The position numbers and the translations under genes are program-made. 64,000 nucleotides of DNA from Benincasa hispida. Its lineage: Eukaryota; Streptophyta; Magnoliopsida; Cucurbitales; Cucurbitaceae. A model generated the notes under the pieces. That model ran no database searches and was not told the origin of the DNA. It saw nothing but the letters and a program-made list of their open reading frames with translations. The stretch is taken from contig NC_052354.1 of NCBI RefSeq assembly GCF_009727055.1, positions 44,804,476-44,868,475 on the forward strand. Direction: 5' to 3'. Below are positions 24,386 through 34,934 of this stretch, piece after piece. The first letter of the stretch is position 1, and the number at the start of each line of letters is the position of its first letter.

Positions 24386-25578
24386 TGATGACATGCAAAA
24401 TTGCACGCCATCTTAGGCCTTTTATTTAGAATTATGAGGGCTGTTAAGCAAAATAGGCGGCAATTATGTTTGGAATTCATGAGAAAATGAGTTTGCATCC
24501 ATCGACATTAAGAATCTCGGCTAACCCACTATTATGCGTTATTATGCATTCAATTGTCTATCTTTGTAGCTAACGCAGGAAGCGGAAGTATATGCAAAAG
24601 TTAGGCTATCACAAAGATGACCGCATGCAAAGAGTTTCTCCATCGCAAAGGCGAATGCATACGTTCGACGCATGGATGTTGCGGCCATCAACCGCATGCG
24701 TCCATCACATAAAGGTTGCGGTCATCAAGCGAATGCGGTCATCGCTGAGACGTTGCGGCCATCGAGTGAATGCGGTCATCGCAAGGAGATTGTGGCTACT
24801 TGACGATAACCATAATAGAGGGATGAACGCAAGGTTGGTGAAATGAAACATGAATGCATATCTCGGGAGTATTAAAAGATGATGTTGACATTTCACCTAC
24901 CACGCCGTTAGCAGCAAAGATTCAGAAAAGGACCATCACACCATGAATGTCAGAATCAGAGCAGGTCCATTAATGTTGTCGGTGATCAAGCTCTATAAAT
25001 TGAAGCCGCTAAGCATTATTTCAGATCATTCATGATTTTTCACCTGAGGCTCGCCTTAGGGCGGATCCTTATGATCCAGACGTACGCGTGAGAATAAAGC
25101 TTGAGAGTTCTTCATCTCCTTCATCCATTCCAAGTGACGACCAGAGCCTTCATCGGAGTTAGAGCTCGAGAGAGTCTGCTCCACTGCCCATCCTGGCACC
25201 ACCGGTAGCCTTGACACACATCTGCTGGAAGTAAGACACTGCCTTCAGCTGGTCCTTTCATTTTCTCTTATTTCCTTATATTGTATTGTATTACATCATG
25301 CTTTAAGGAATTAATACCTTTTGTGAACAATGCATTTCTATAATTTCCTTCGATTCCATCTTCATCTTCATTACTTAGCATCCTTAACTTTCATTGCATC
25401 ACTTAGTGAGATTGCTAGAGTGTCGCATACTTAGTCATGCAGCATAGGAATATGAAGCATGTAGCAAACCACCGGGAGGTGTGCGTTGCGTGAGTGTTAT
25501 GAGAAAACCTTATTTGCTTAGTGTGAAGCTGAGCAACGCCTATCTATGGGCAGACACAATGCTTGTCTATGAGTAAAG
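24386..25578 (+). mobile_element. LTR2 of the non-autonomous element, segment 1
   Basis: Begins TGATGACATGCAAAATTGCA right after the polypurine tract and follows LTR1 in order (ttaggccttttat, ggaattcatgagaaaatgag, cgcatgcgtccatcacataa, ctataaattgaagccgct). It is interrupted at gagTAAAG by the solo LTR; the empty site is visible in LTR1 at about 22123-22140 (gagtaaagtcagcaacaac). Confidence 0.85.
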
Positions 25579-25861
25579 TGTAAGACCCTAACACTAAATC
25601 TAAAGTGGAAGGTTAAATAGAGAAGAAAAATCCTAAATAAGGATATTGGGGCAAAGAGTGAAAAACACTAATACTAAATTATCCAGAAAGGTGACCAATG
25701 AGCCAATGCATATGGAAGGCTTAGGCATGTTAAACGCAAGAGTGCATGGAGAATGGAAGCAAGATGACTTGAAAAATGGCTAAGGGCTTGCATACAACCA
25801 ACGTAAAGGCATGCGAACACGGGCAGGAAGCATGCGTCAAGTGGGCATGCCAAGCGCATGG

Positions 25862-26031
25862 GCCATGCGTCAATACCAAGCGCACAGGCCATTCGTCGAT
25901 ACCAAGCGTGCAGGCCATGCGTTGATACCAAGTGCACATGCCATGGGTACCAAGCGCGCAGGACATGTGTCGATGCCAAGCGTGCAGGCCATACGTCGGG
26001 GCAAGCACACAGGCCATGCGTCGAACAGGTA
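25862..26031 (+). repeat. 26-bp minisatellite, about seven units
   Basis: Variant copies of gccatgcgtcgataccaagc plus g(t/c)(g/a)cag follow head to tail, with one unit shortened by 4 bp. Being 26 bp, the unit shifts frame at each repeat, so the overlapping open frames here are not genes. Confidence 0.85.
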
Positions 26032-26749
26032 TGCCGAGCGCCCTGCTTATGCATCGAGTGGGCAAGCCATCCTATGCGTCGAGCGCTGCCGAGTCTACCG
26101 AGCAGCCATGTATCGATGCCGTTATGCCAAGTGCATGCCCATGCGGCAAGGCACGCCCATGTGGTGAGACACGCCCACGCAGCCGAGTGCGCCTATGCAT
26201 CCAAGCGCGCAAGTGCCTAGGCAACATGCCCATGCGTCGATGGTCAGTATCATGCGTCATGCCAAGTAGGTCGAGCAAGCATACCTAGCAAGCCATGCGT
26301 CAAGGGTGAGCAGCCACCCTATGCATTGGTGATGGCCGACTCAATGCGATGGCTACGTGGAATTTCAATGGAGGTAAGTTGATGCATTAAGGACAAAGAG
26401 TAAGGCTAATTGATGGAAAGGAACTCCAAGAAGAATGCCAATAGTATACGATCATAAGTCTTAAACTATTTAAATGGAGGAATATGTTTAAGTATTTAAG
26501 TGACTTAGGTGGCAAAAGAGGATCACACAAAGTTCTAGTAGGAGGTGGACAAAGGAGATTTCATGCAATGGAAGTCTTATCACCCTAAGCAAGAGGTGAG
26601 TGAAAGAGAATTACATGCAAAAAAGGAAATTTTGGCTGGCACGTTGAGGTGAGAACAACTCAAGGCTAGGTTGGAGTAGGCTAAGTGTAGAAGCTCCAAA
26701 GTGAGACAAATGGAAGTTGAGTTGTCACAAGGAGTGAGTTTGGAATGGC

Positions 26750-26758
26750 TATAAATAG
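26750..26758 (+). promoter_or_regulatory. TATA box of the solo LTR
   Basis: TATAAATAG in aatggctataaatagagggg, the only strong core promoter motif in this LTR. Confidence 0.6.
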
Positions 26759-28176
26759 AGGGGTTGGGCGAGAAGGATTTATTCATACCATCACCAAAAT
26801 CTTGTGTTGAGAGCGTATTTAGAGTGTTACATTTGAGTTATTAGGCTGCCAAGTTAATTGGAGTTCAATAGAAACAAAAGGTTGCGTTGGTAAGGCATTG
26901 AGCTAGCCCGGACGCACAACCAGCCCATGCATCCGACAACCCTGCGCTCACGCCTTGCAGTGCTACATCGTCCAGCAGCGTGCCTCGCTCGACGAATCCC
27001 GCGCGCTAGCCAGCGCAGTTTCCCCAACGTGTGACGCATCACGCCCAGTGCAGCAGCCCCACCGTGCACGCACGCCCATGCGTCAGCCCCCTGTGTGGCA
27101 CAACACGCCTACCCTGCACACAGCCAAAATGCCCAGCTGCCTACCACAGTCCAAATAACCTCTAAAGAGGCTAATTTTAGGATTTTGGCTAAATTGGAGT
27201 AGGGTAAGTTGGTATTTTCATTATATAATGGTATTTTGGCTATTTTAACATTATTTATTGATATAACAAGTATTAAATTGAGGAATTTTCATTGATATGG
27301 TGGAATTCTCAGGAAGGTATTCTCAAGGTGATTTTCGTGGAAAAACTTGCTTGTAGTGAATGGTTACTTAGTTTTATACATTGATATGTGAATATATGCA
27401 TGTAAGTGCAAAATACATGCTGATGATGTTATATCTGCTTACCATGATATTGTTTGTGAAATTTATATGGAAACTGAGTTATACCCCGACTACATAAGTT
27501 AGCATGCTTAAAAAAGTACTTGGTGGGAAAAATATAGTCGGCCTCAGTCGGTGGGAAATATAGTCAAGTTACCTAAGCAATGACTAGCAAGAAAAGAATT
27601 ATCGATGTGCACATTGGTGGGAAAAGTGGGTTATAGGAAAGTTTCCATAAAAGGTTGTTATGATTGATAGTATGTACATGATATGAACATGCCAAGTATA
27701 GCATGGAACTGGAGGAATGATGATTGAATGAATTTACACATGATCATGCATAAATTATACTAAAATTGTGATTATGTGATTGACTTCCCAAAAATATGTT
27801 TTCAAAGTGATATTATTTTTAAAAGCACCACTCACTGGCTTAGTAGCTCACACTCTTCCAAATGCTTCTTTTATCCCCTCCCCCCACTCCCCCAGGTAGC
27901 CAAAGCGGAGTGTTCAGAAAGAAGTCTACAACACCAACAACACCAGGACTTGATAAATTCTCAGGGCACGGTTCGCGATCATGTGATAAAGGAACATAGG
28001 AAATTGAACTATATGTATGAAACTTAGAAAATTATGGTAAACATGTTAAAGTGATTTGATAAGATAAGGGGGGAAATGTTTAATTAAAATGTTGTTTTGG
28101 AATACTACTGGTTGTGACCCTCATGCTCCCCTTCCAATCTTAGGGCTAAGGCTAGGGAGGGGGTGTAGACATAAAG

Positions 28177-29062
28177 TCAAGCAACAACTAACTGCACGGG
28201 AGAGAATAAGTGGTTGGTCGCATTAAGTAATGTAAACAAGTATTCACTAGAGATAGAAATAATCTTATGTTAGCCAGGTTTATGCGATTACCTTGTCTTA
28301 TGAGCGCATCATTCATCATTTAGGCATACTTGGGAGAGTAGTCTAAAAACCAAATCTAAAACTCGAGAGAGCGGATTAGAATGCATAAGCAAGAATGGGG
28401 AACTTAGAGATAAGCTTCATTTGCTATTACACAGCATATGCACCCTACGGATAGGATATTGCATGCGTCCAGAAGTGGGATACAGTGGTATGCGGTCATC
28501 TTGTTTATGTGTGGGAGCACATGAGCAAGAATAGAGACTTAGAAATAAGGCCTCTCGACACCGTCGCATATACACCGCATGCATCCTAGAATTAGGCTCA
28601 AGTGTGTGTAGCATGATCGCATAGCTTTGTATTGGCTGAGGTTGCCCTTGCGGTCAAGCTTAGGGTTGCAATGAAGACATCCTTACATTTTATCTATTTT
28701 TCATGCATTTTACTACCCGTCAACAATTGTCGTGTCTCTATCTCTCATTCATATTCCCACTGCTTTTTTCTATTAGTTAGGAGTAGGAGTAGATTATTAG
28801 CTTATAGCCCTCATCATTCTTTTATTAATCCACCACATACACTTAGCTATGAGTCCCTGAGTTCGACCTCGGATCATCCGAGAAACTTGTGTTCGCATTA
28901 TACTTGGCCCGAGCGCAAGAAATCTTGTGACAGGAACGCATGGTCATCGGATATAAGAGTAACGCATATTTTCATTCCAACGCATGACCACTGACGCATG
29001 AGTATAAATGCATAACCTAAGACATGCATCGCATATTGTGTCCCACATAATTTTAATCATCA
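28177..29062 (+). mobile_element. LTR2 of the non-autonomous element, segment 2
   Basis: Resumes with tcaagcaacaactaactgca, matching LTR1 from about 22139 onward, through ttatgcgattaccttgtctt and acttgtgttcgcattatact. It ends ttttaatcatca, followed by the target duplication GCCTG. Confidence 0.85.
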
Positions 29063-30330
29063 GCCTGCTGTAATTACGAGCATCTATGAAGGGTCATCGT
29101 ACTGATGATTGGTTATATCCAATGGACATAGAAATATATATATGGCAAGAAGAGTTCAACTGTCGATCTTTAGTGGAATGTCTGGTAGTTAAAGGATGGT
29201 GGATATCATGACTAAAGAGTTTAGTAAGCTATTCATGTCACGTTGGAGCTTCAAGCCTTAGGTCCATAAGGTCCCCTTGGTAGCTTGGATACAAGTTGAG
29301 AGTCAGCTTTTGGGTCAGTTTGAAATGTTCAAATTGACAAGAGGGAGTTCGATTATATATGATATAATTGAACTAGTTAATTATATATGATATAATTAAC
29401 TTTATGTATGAGATACATTAATTTGGAGGAAATTGGATATAAATATGATTTATATCTAGTAGAGAAAAAATACTATAATTATTATATGATATTAATTTAT
29501 ATGTTATGAATATGATGTGGTCACATTCATTGGACGGTTAAAAAGGGAAATGGGGCGACGTCTCTTCTATCTTAATAACGGATGAGTGAGTTGAAAGATC
29601 ACTTTGAGACGCATAAATAGCTTACGATGTGTCAAGCATGAGATGCATGGACATTGTGTTAAAAAGTGTGTCATTGCTTAGAAAATCAGTGTCTATACAA
29701 TAGTGCCTGCACGATCGCTTACTTATACGATATTGCTAAGCGATCGCTTAACGATTACACCTGCGCATGCTATTTACTAAACGATCGTTTACCTTTTCCT
29801 AAGCGATCGTTTAGCTCCCGATATTTACTAAACGATCGTATAGACGATTCTTTAGTTTTTCTACACGATCGTTTAGACGATTGCTTACCTTTTCCTACAT
29901 GATCGTTTAGACGATCGCTTACCTTTTTCCTACATGATCGTATACTTCATCTAAACGATCAAGCATCTTATCCATACGATAGACAAACTCATCTTCCACT
30001 TGCTTGATCATTGTATACGATCTCTCTTCCTCATCCCCTCTACCAAATCCAAACAAAGCCCACACTTTGGATTCTCACTCCAAGAATACTAAGGGCTCTA
30101 AGTAGTGGTGTCATCTCTATTTTCTTCTGTTCATGTGGATATTTTTCGAGGTAGACGATTGGGCTTTAGATTTGCTATGAAGAAAAAGTCTTCATATGGT
30201 ATGATTTCTCGATCTCTTTAACATTATGAATGCATTTTAGTATGTTTGAATGTATATGTGGTAATTCTGTCACAATGAATTGGTAAGATCCATTTCCGCT
30301 CGTAGGTACTCTTGAATAAGAGTTCCTTCA
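29063..30330 (+). mobile_element. Copia B 5' LTR, last segment (R-U5)
   Basis: Picks up the LTR text exactly where it was left at 20925: tgaagggtcatcgtactgat, gttatatccaatggacatag and aactgtcgatctttagtgga. It continues through AT-rich repeats, the cgatcgttta array, and ends agagttccttca two bases before the primer binding site. A 19-bp remnant between the two insertions (20907-20925) belongs to the same LTR. Total LTR length without inserts is close to 2 kb. Confidence 0.85.
29711..29985 (+). repeat. Array of the palindromic word acgatcgt / gcgatcgc
   Basis: More than a dozen variants of (t)aaacgatcgttta, gcgatcgctta, acgatcgtata and shortened forms occur in 275 bp, spaced irregularly by short ttacctttt-like linkers. 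The core is self-complementary. Similar arrays are at 600-780, 2960-3160, 30660-31085 and 60590-60745. Confidence 0.85.
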
Positions 30331-30332
30331 AT

Positions 30333-30344
30333 TGGTACCAGAGC
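30333..30344 (+). promoter_or_regulatory. Copia B primer binding site
   Basis: TGGTACCAGAGC, one base from the plant Copia site TGGTATCAGAGC for initiator methionine tRNA. It marks the end of the 5' LTR. Confidence 0.88.
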
Positions 30345-32515
30345 ACTCGGTTTTTTATATTCCAATTCATTGTTGCAATAGAATTAAATTTACATTCACG
30401 GTGGGTGCAACATGTCTACTCTCTATTTTAATTGTTAATTCGTTTGTAGATGTGTGGATTAATGGAGTTTTCTAGGATGTAACCTCGGTTTGTTGAATTC
30501 TCTAGTTAATTGTAAAGGCCCCTGCGTTTTTTGGCATAATTAATTACTATCGAGTCTGTAAATTCAAAGTTAGTTTGAGTCTTGAGTCGTTCGTTATGAA
30601 GTTCAGAGCAAGGGTTGTTTTTCTTCGTGGAAGAAGACGATCAAGTGTTGGTCGTGTCGTGTAGACAATGAGGTAGACGATCGTTGAGTATCAGATGCTC
30701 GACTGTCATTTAACGCACATGTGCACTAAACAATCATATAGCTCAACAAGCCTCATCGNTTTTCTTCGTGGAAGAAGACGATCAAGTGTTGGTCGTGTCG
30801 TGTAGACAATGAGGTAGACGATCGCTGAGTATCGGATGTTCGGCTGTCATTTAACGTGCGCGCGCACTAGACGGTCATATAGCCCAGTAAGCCTCATCGC
30901 TTAGTTACTGACTATACGATTGGGAGGTAATTGCATGGTAAATCGTTTACCTTTCGCGTACTAAGCAATCGTCTAAACAATCAGGCTTCACGGCCTCATT
31001 GTTGTCTATGCGATCGTTTAGCTTTTACTCTATTTTCTAGTGTGTGTTACATGATCGTTTACCTGGAGGCGTTTACTAAACGATGGGAGCTTCGCCCAGT
31101 GGTTCAAGACCCGGTTCACTTGTGAACCGGTTTGCTCAGTAGAATTATGTAAATAGATCGCTTTCTCATTCCGGTTTTGTTTTGGTTCATCCCAGTCCAT
31201 TAATCCATGGTTTTATACATGTGATGTATGTTTTTTTATGTCATATGGTATGCACATACAAATAAATCCCACTTAGGTCATGCACATTCTCTTTATTATA
31301 AGTGTTATGATTTAGTGAAGCATAATTTAATTTACGTAAATACATGCTCATGTATCATATAATATAAGGGTTATATTTATGTATGCATTATTTATTTAAC
31401 GTAATATTTATAAGCGTTATAAATACTTCGTTATGTGGCATGTGTATTTTAGTTTTTTATTTTATAAATAGTTATAAAATGAAATTAGAACTAAAATAAT
31501 TAATAACAGATTAATATGTAGAAATTTATCTATAATAGACCTTTTGTCTAAAGCAGGTTCTGTCTAGGCTAGGGTATTTAAGGTGACGACAATGGAACAC
31601 CCCTACTCAGGAACCTACCTTAAAAGGTGATTTAGATAGATTTGATGCATGCATGCAAGTTAAGGCCAGTCGTTAAAGAGCTTAATGTGACTACTTTGAC
31701 TTGTTTTTATTTCAAAGAGAAAAGTTGTTTTTGAGCAAACTTAATAAATGACTTAGATTATAATCAGTAGCCGGATTATTAGGTTAATAAACTCCTAGGT
31801 AGTACATTCAGTGGGAGATACTTGGGGCATTTGATGCTTCATTTACACCTCTTGCGTTTCTCCCTCATAGTCCACATCGTGAGATCTATCCTCGATCTCG
31901 TGACACCCTGGGAGTGTCCCCCAAAAAGATGGTGTTTAGGTAAATCAATATCAAGGTGAATGGAGAGAATGTTCATAGTAAGTGGGAGCGGGAAATGTGA
32001 CAGCATATCCCACGGTCTCTCTCGTTAGATTGAATAAAGTTTCTGAGCATCACCTCGTGGCACCTTGGGTGTGTCCCCCTATAGGATGGTTATTTTGCGC
32101 GTTTCTTTATTTGATCTCCTGTAAAGAGGATAAGGTTACTTAATCTCTTGTCCTAATATGCTTTTTCCTAACGATGGGCACATTAGGGCGGGACTCTAGG
32201 GCAAAAAACGAAGGGTTACACTTACGGCAAGAAATTTTAAAGGGTTTAACAGTTCTGGACCGAACAAAATGGTGGCTATTAGGTATAGTTCCAAGAGTTA
32301 TTTCTGCCTAATGGTTGAGAATGTCTCATCCCAATGAAGGGACATCTGATACCCCACCGGTGACATTTGTCCTGCCTCATTGGGGCATCATTGCAAAATA
32401 AAAAGTCTTATCACTTAGGTACTTGGAATCTATTTTGCTAAAACTAATTGGTTAAATAAACTGTGATTTTTGCAAAATCTTATAAAAGTTATTCGTTTTT
32501 TCAGCAACGGTTTTA
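30345..32515 (+). mobile_element. Copia B 5' leader (untranslated)
   Basis: Long non-coding leader between primer binding site and gag. It contains more acgatcgt-type words, a 141-bp direct duplication (30619-30759 and 30760-30900) joined by a single N, AT-rich sequence, and the block ggttctgtctaggctagggt through accctgggagtgtccccc shared with Copia A and C. No convincing reading frame. Confidence 0.75.
30619..30900 (+). repeat. 141-bp tandem duplication with one N at the join
   Basis: Both units start tttttcttcgtggaagaaga and end gcctcatcg. They differ at about fifteen positions, so they are not identical copies. Position 30759, exactly between them, is N. Confidence 0.9.
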
Positions 32516-33400
32516 ATGGCTACAACCACTATCAGTTTATTTAAGCGTCGAAAAACTGAATGGCCAAACTATTCAAGTTAAAACATATGCTCACGATGAT
32601 ATCATCATCGAGGATCTGAAGTTTGTCCTTACGGAGGAATGTCCTTCTATTCACCTTAGGACACTACTCGAAATGTTCGGGTTAGCGTACGAGCATTGGA
32701 ACATGGGCAAATGAGAAGGCTCGAGCCTATATCTTGGCCAGTCTTAGTGACGTGTTGGCCAAGAAACACGAGTCTATGGTCTCGCATGTGAGATCATGGA
32801 ATCCTTACAGGGAATGTTCAGACAGCCGTCTGAACAACTCAAGAATGAGGCTCTGAAATACATCTTCAGCTCCAAAATGGAGGAAGGCACCTCTTTTCGT
32901 GAACACGTGCTGAATATGATAGTCCAATTTAATGTGGCGAAAATGAATAGGTCTAAAATCGATGAGGGCAGTCAGGTTAGCATTATCCTACATTCATTGT
33001 CAGAGAGCTTCCTCCACTTTGTTAGCAATATGATTCTTAACAAAGTGGACTACTCCCTCATCACCCTCCTCAATGAGTTGCAGACTTACCAATCCTTGTT
33101 GAAAAGTAAGGAGAAAAGGGGAGGTGAGGCAAATGTTGCCTCGTCTTTTAAAAGGTTCTATCTAGGTTCGACTTCAGGAACAAAGTTTGCACCTTCAACT
33201 TCTTATTCTGGAAAGAGGAAGAAGAAGAAGGGTGGTAAAGGGAAAGGGAATGTGCTTGCTAACCCGCCACCTGTCGCCTAGAAGAAACGTCTACCACCGG
33301 TTGAAAAAGGAAAATATTTCCACTGTAACCAGGATAGACATTGGAAGAGGAATTGTCCTTGTTATCTAAAGGAAAAGAAGGCAGCCAAGGCTAAGGCCAA
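32516..33400 (+). pseudogene. Copia B gag with damaged zinc knuckle
   Basis: Starts MATTTISLFKRRKTEWPNYS; early stops follow. The region then resembles the A copy (AYILASLSDVLAKKHESM) and is open from 32796 for 161 codons: MESLQGMFRQPSEQLKNEAL, FREHVLNMIVQFNVAKMN and a lysine-rich KRKKKKGGKGKG. After a stop at 33279 the knuckle reads KYFHCNQDRHWKRNCP: the first Cys of CX2CX4HX4C is Tyr and the usual Gly is Arg, so zinc binding is likely lost. Gag would form the particle and bind RNA. Several frameshifts make it a pseudogene. Confidence 0.87.
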
Positions 33401-33409
33401 GGCAGACAA

Positions 33410-33780
33410 AGGTAAACGTGATTTACTTGTGTTAGAAACTTGTTTAGTGGAGAATGATGATTATGCTTGGATAATAGATTCGGGCGTTACTAATTATGTA
33501 TGTTCTTCTTTTCAGGGGATTAGATCCTAGCGACAGCTGGAGTCTGGTGAGATGACGTTGCGAGTAAGCACCGGGCACGTTGTCTCAATTGTGGTAGTGA
33601 GAGGCATCTAGTTAACTTTTTAGAAAAGGTTTCTAATATTAAAAGATGTCTTTGTAGTTCCTGAACTAAAAAGGAACCTTATTTTTGTAAAGTGTCTGTT
33701 ACAATGCCATTACACTCTTTCTTTCAAATTGAATAAAGCGTTTATTCATAAGGCCGTTAGCCTTAAGTTCCTTCCATAAC
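33410..33780 (+). pseudogene. Copia B aspartic protease region, decayed
   Basis: In frame with LVLETCLVENDDYAWIIDSG the active-site motif reads DSGVTNYV (A and H of the usual DSGATNHV replaced). Downstream LILKDVFVVPELKRNLIFVK is recognisable. Stops (for example in GIRS-stop-RQLESG) interrupt it. A run of about sixteen A at 33833-33848 separates it from integrase. Confidence 0.82.
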
Positions 33781-33848
33781 ATAGAGATGTTTAAATCCAT
33801 CGTAACTCAATCTAAACACCAACGAGTTTCTCAAAAAAAAAAAAAAAA

Positions 33849-34934
33849 GCCCAACTTTGGCACCTTCGATTAGGGCACATCAATCTCAATAGGATTGAGA
33901 GATTGGTGAAGCATGGCCTTCTAAGCGAGTTAGACGAAAATTCTTTACTAGTGTGCAAATCTTGCTTTGAAGGTAAGTTGACTAAAAGACCTTTTACTGG
34001 AAAAGGTTATCGAGCCAAAGAGTCTCTTGAATTAGTACATTCTGACCTTTGTGGTCCTATGAATTTGCGAGCTCGAGGAGGCTATGAGTACTTTCTTAGT
34101 TTTATTGATGATTACTCGAGATATGGGTATGTCTATCTGATGCAACGAAAGTTAGAATCTTTTGAAAAGTTCAAATTATTTAAGGCTGAAGTTGAGAATT
34201 CTTTGGATAGACGAATAAAAACACTTCAATTAGATCGAGGTGGGGAGTTTTTGGATTATGAGTTCCAAGACTATTTATTAGAACATGGAATCGTTTCCCA
34301 ACTCTTGACACTGGCTACACCTTAGCAAAATAGTGTAGCAGAAAGGAGAAATAGAACCTTGTTAGACATAGTTCGTTCGATGATGAGTTAGGCTTCCATA
34401 CCTAACTCGTTTTAGGGTTTCGCAGTGGAGACTGCGATATACATTTTCAACTGTGTTCCTTCTAAGAGTGTTGCAAGAACACCTCTAGAGTTGTGGAACG
34501 GGCGTAAAGCTAGTTTACGTCACTTTCACATATGGAGTTGCCCGAAACGTGTGCTTGAGGTAAATCCCAAAAGGTTGGAATCACGATCGAGGTTATGCCT
34601 CTTTGTAGGCTACCCCAAAGGTACACGGAGAGGTTACTTTTATGATCCGTCCGAAAACAAGGTGTTTGTTTCCACGAATGCTACTTTCCTGGAGGAGGAT
34701 CATATCAGGAAGCACAATCCACGTAGGAAAGTCGTGTTAAGTGAATTTTCTAAAGAAACTACTGAAACTTCAGCAAGATTTGTTAAAGGACCTGCTTCAT
34801 CAACCAAAATTGTTGATGATAGTTCATCTAGTAGGTCGGCTCCACCTCAAGAGTTGAGGGAACCTTGATGTAGTGGGAGGGTTACGAACTCGCCTGATCG
34901 CTATCTGGGTTTCACATAAATCCTAGCTATTGGT
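33849..34934 (+). pseudogene. Copia B integrase, split by four stops
   Basis: HLRLGHINLNRIERLVKHGL and CKSCFEGKLTKRPFTGKGYR form the GAG-pre-integrase part. The core gives VHSDLCGPM, LDRGGEFLDYEF and, after a stop at 34323, QNSVAERRN with the catalytic Glu, so all three acidic residues remain. The second half (34425-34868) has FHIWSCPKRVLEVNPKRLES, VGYPKGTRRGYFYDPSENKV and EEDHIRKHN, then another stop. A solo LTR at 34935-36620 separates this from reverse transcriptase. Integration activity would need readthrough of several stops, so it is dead. Confidence 0.9.

Larger units (their letters stand above)
25579..28171 (+). mobile_element. Solo LTR (2593 bp) inside LTR2
   Basis: Begins TGTAAGACCCTAAC and ends GGGTGTAGACA, with perfect target duplications TAAAG at 25574-25578 and 28172-28176. 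LTR1 of the host element supplies the unoccupied site. A TATA box TATAAATAG lies at 26750-26758. It carries a 26-bp minisatellite at 25862-26031 and CG-rich sequence around 26900-27150. It is related in plan to the solo LTR at 18008-20901 but differs in most of its sequence. Confidence 0.92.
20926..29062 (+). mobile_element. Non-autonomous Gypsy-type LTR element nested in the Copia B LTR
   Basis: Two related LTRs (20926-22900 and 24386-29062) enclose a 1485-bp internal region with a tRNA-Asp-like primer binding site and a polypurine tract but no gag or pol. Perfect target duplications GCCTG lie at 20921-20925 and 29063-29067. LTR1 begins GGATGAAATG (the canonical TG has become GG) against TGATGACATG in LTR2. 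The second LTR is itself split by a solo LTR (25579-28171). Without that insert the element is about 5.5 kb. It must have depended on proteins from another element. Confidence 0.88.

Noticed and set aside
25862..26031. Regularly spaced repeats suggestive of a CRISPR array
   Set aside because: Units are contiguous with no unique spacers and the surrounding DNA is a plant LTR with target duplications.
25811..26288. Overlapping long open frames on both strands (110-126 codons)
   Set aside because: They come from the low stop content of the 26-bp and catgcg repeats; no frame is favoured and no domain is visible.
29711..29985. GCGATCGC words look like the cyanobacterial HIP1 octamer
   Set aside because: The context is a plant LTR with a primer binding site; only some words match and most are acgatcgt, so the resemblance is coincidental.
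33833..33848. Poly-A run as the tail of a retroposon or processed pseudogene
   Set aside because: Copia B protease and integrase continue on both sides in the expected order; it is a local expansion.
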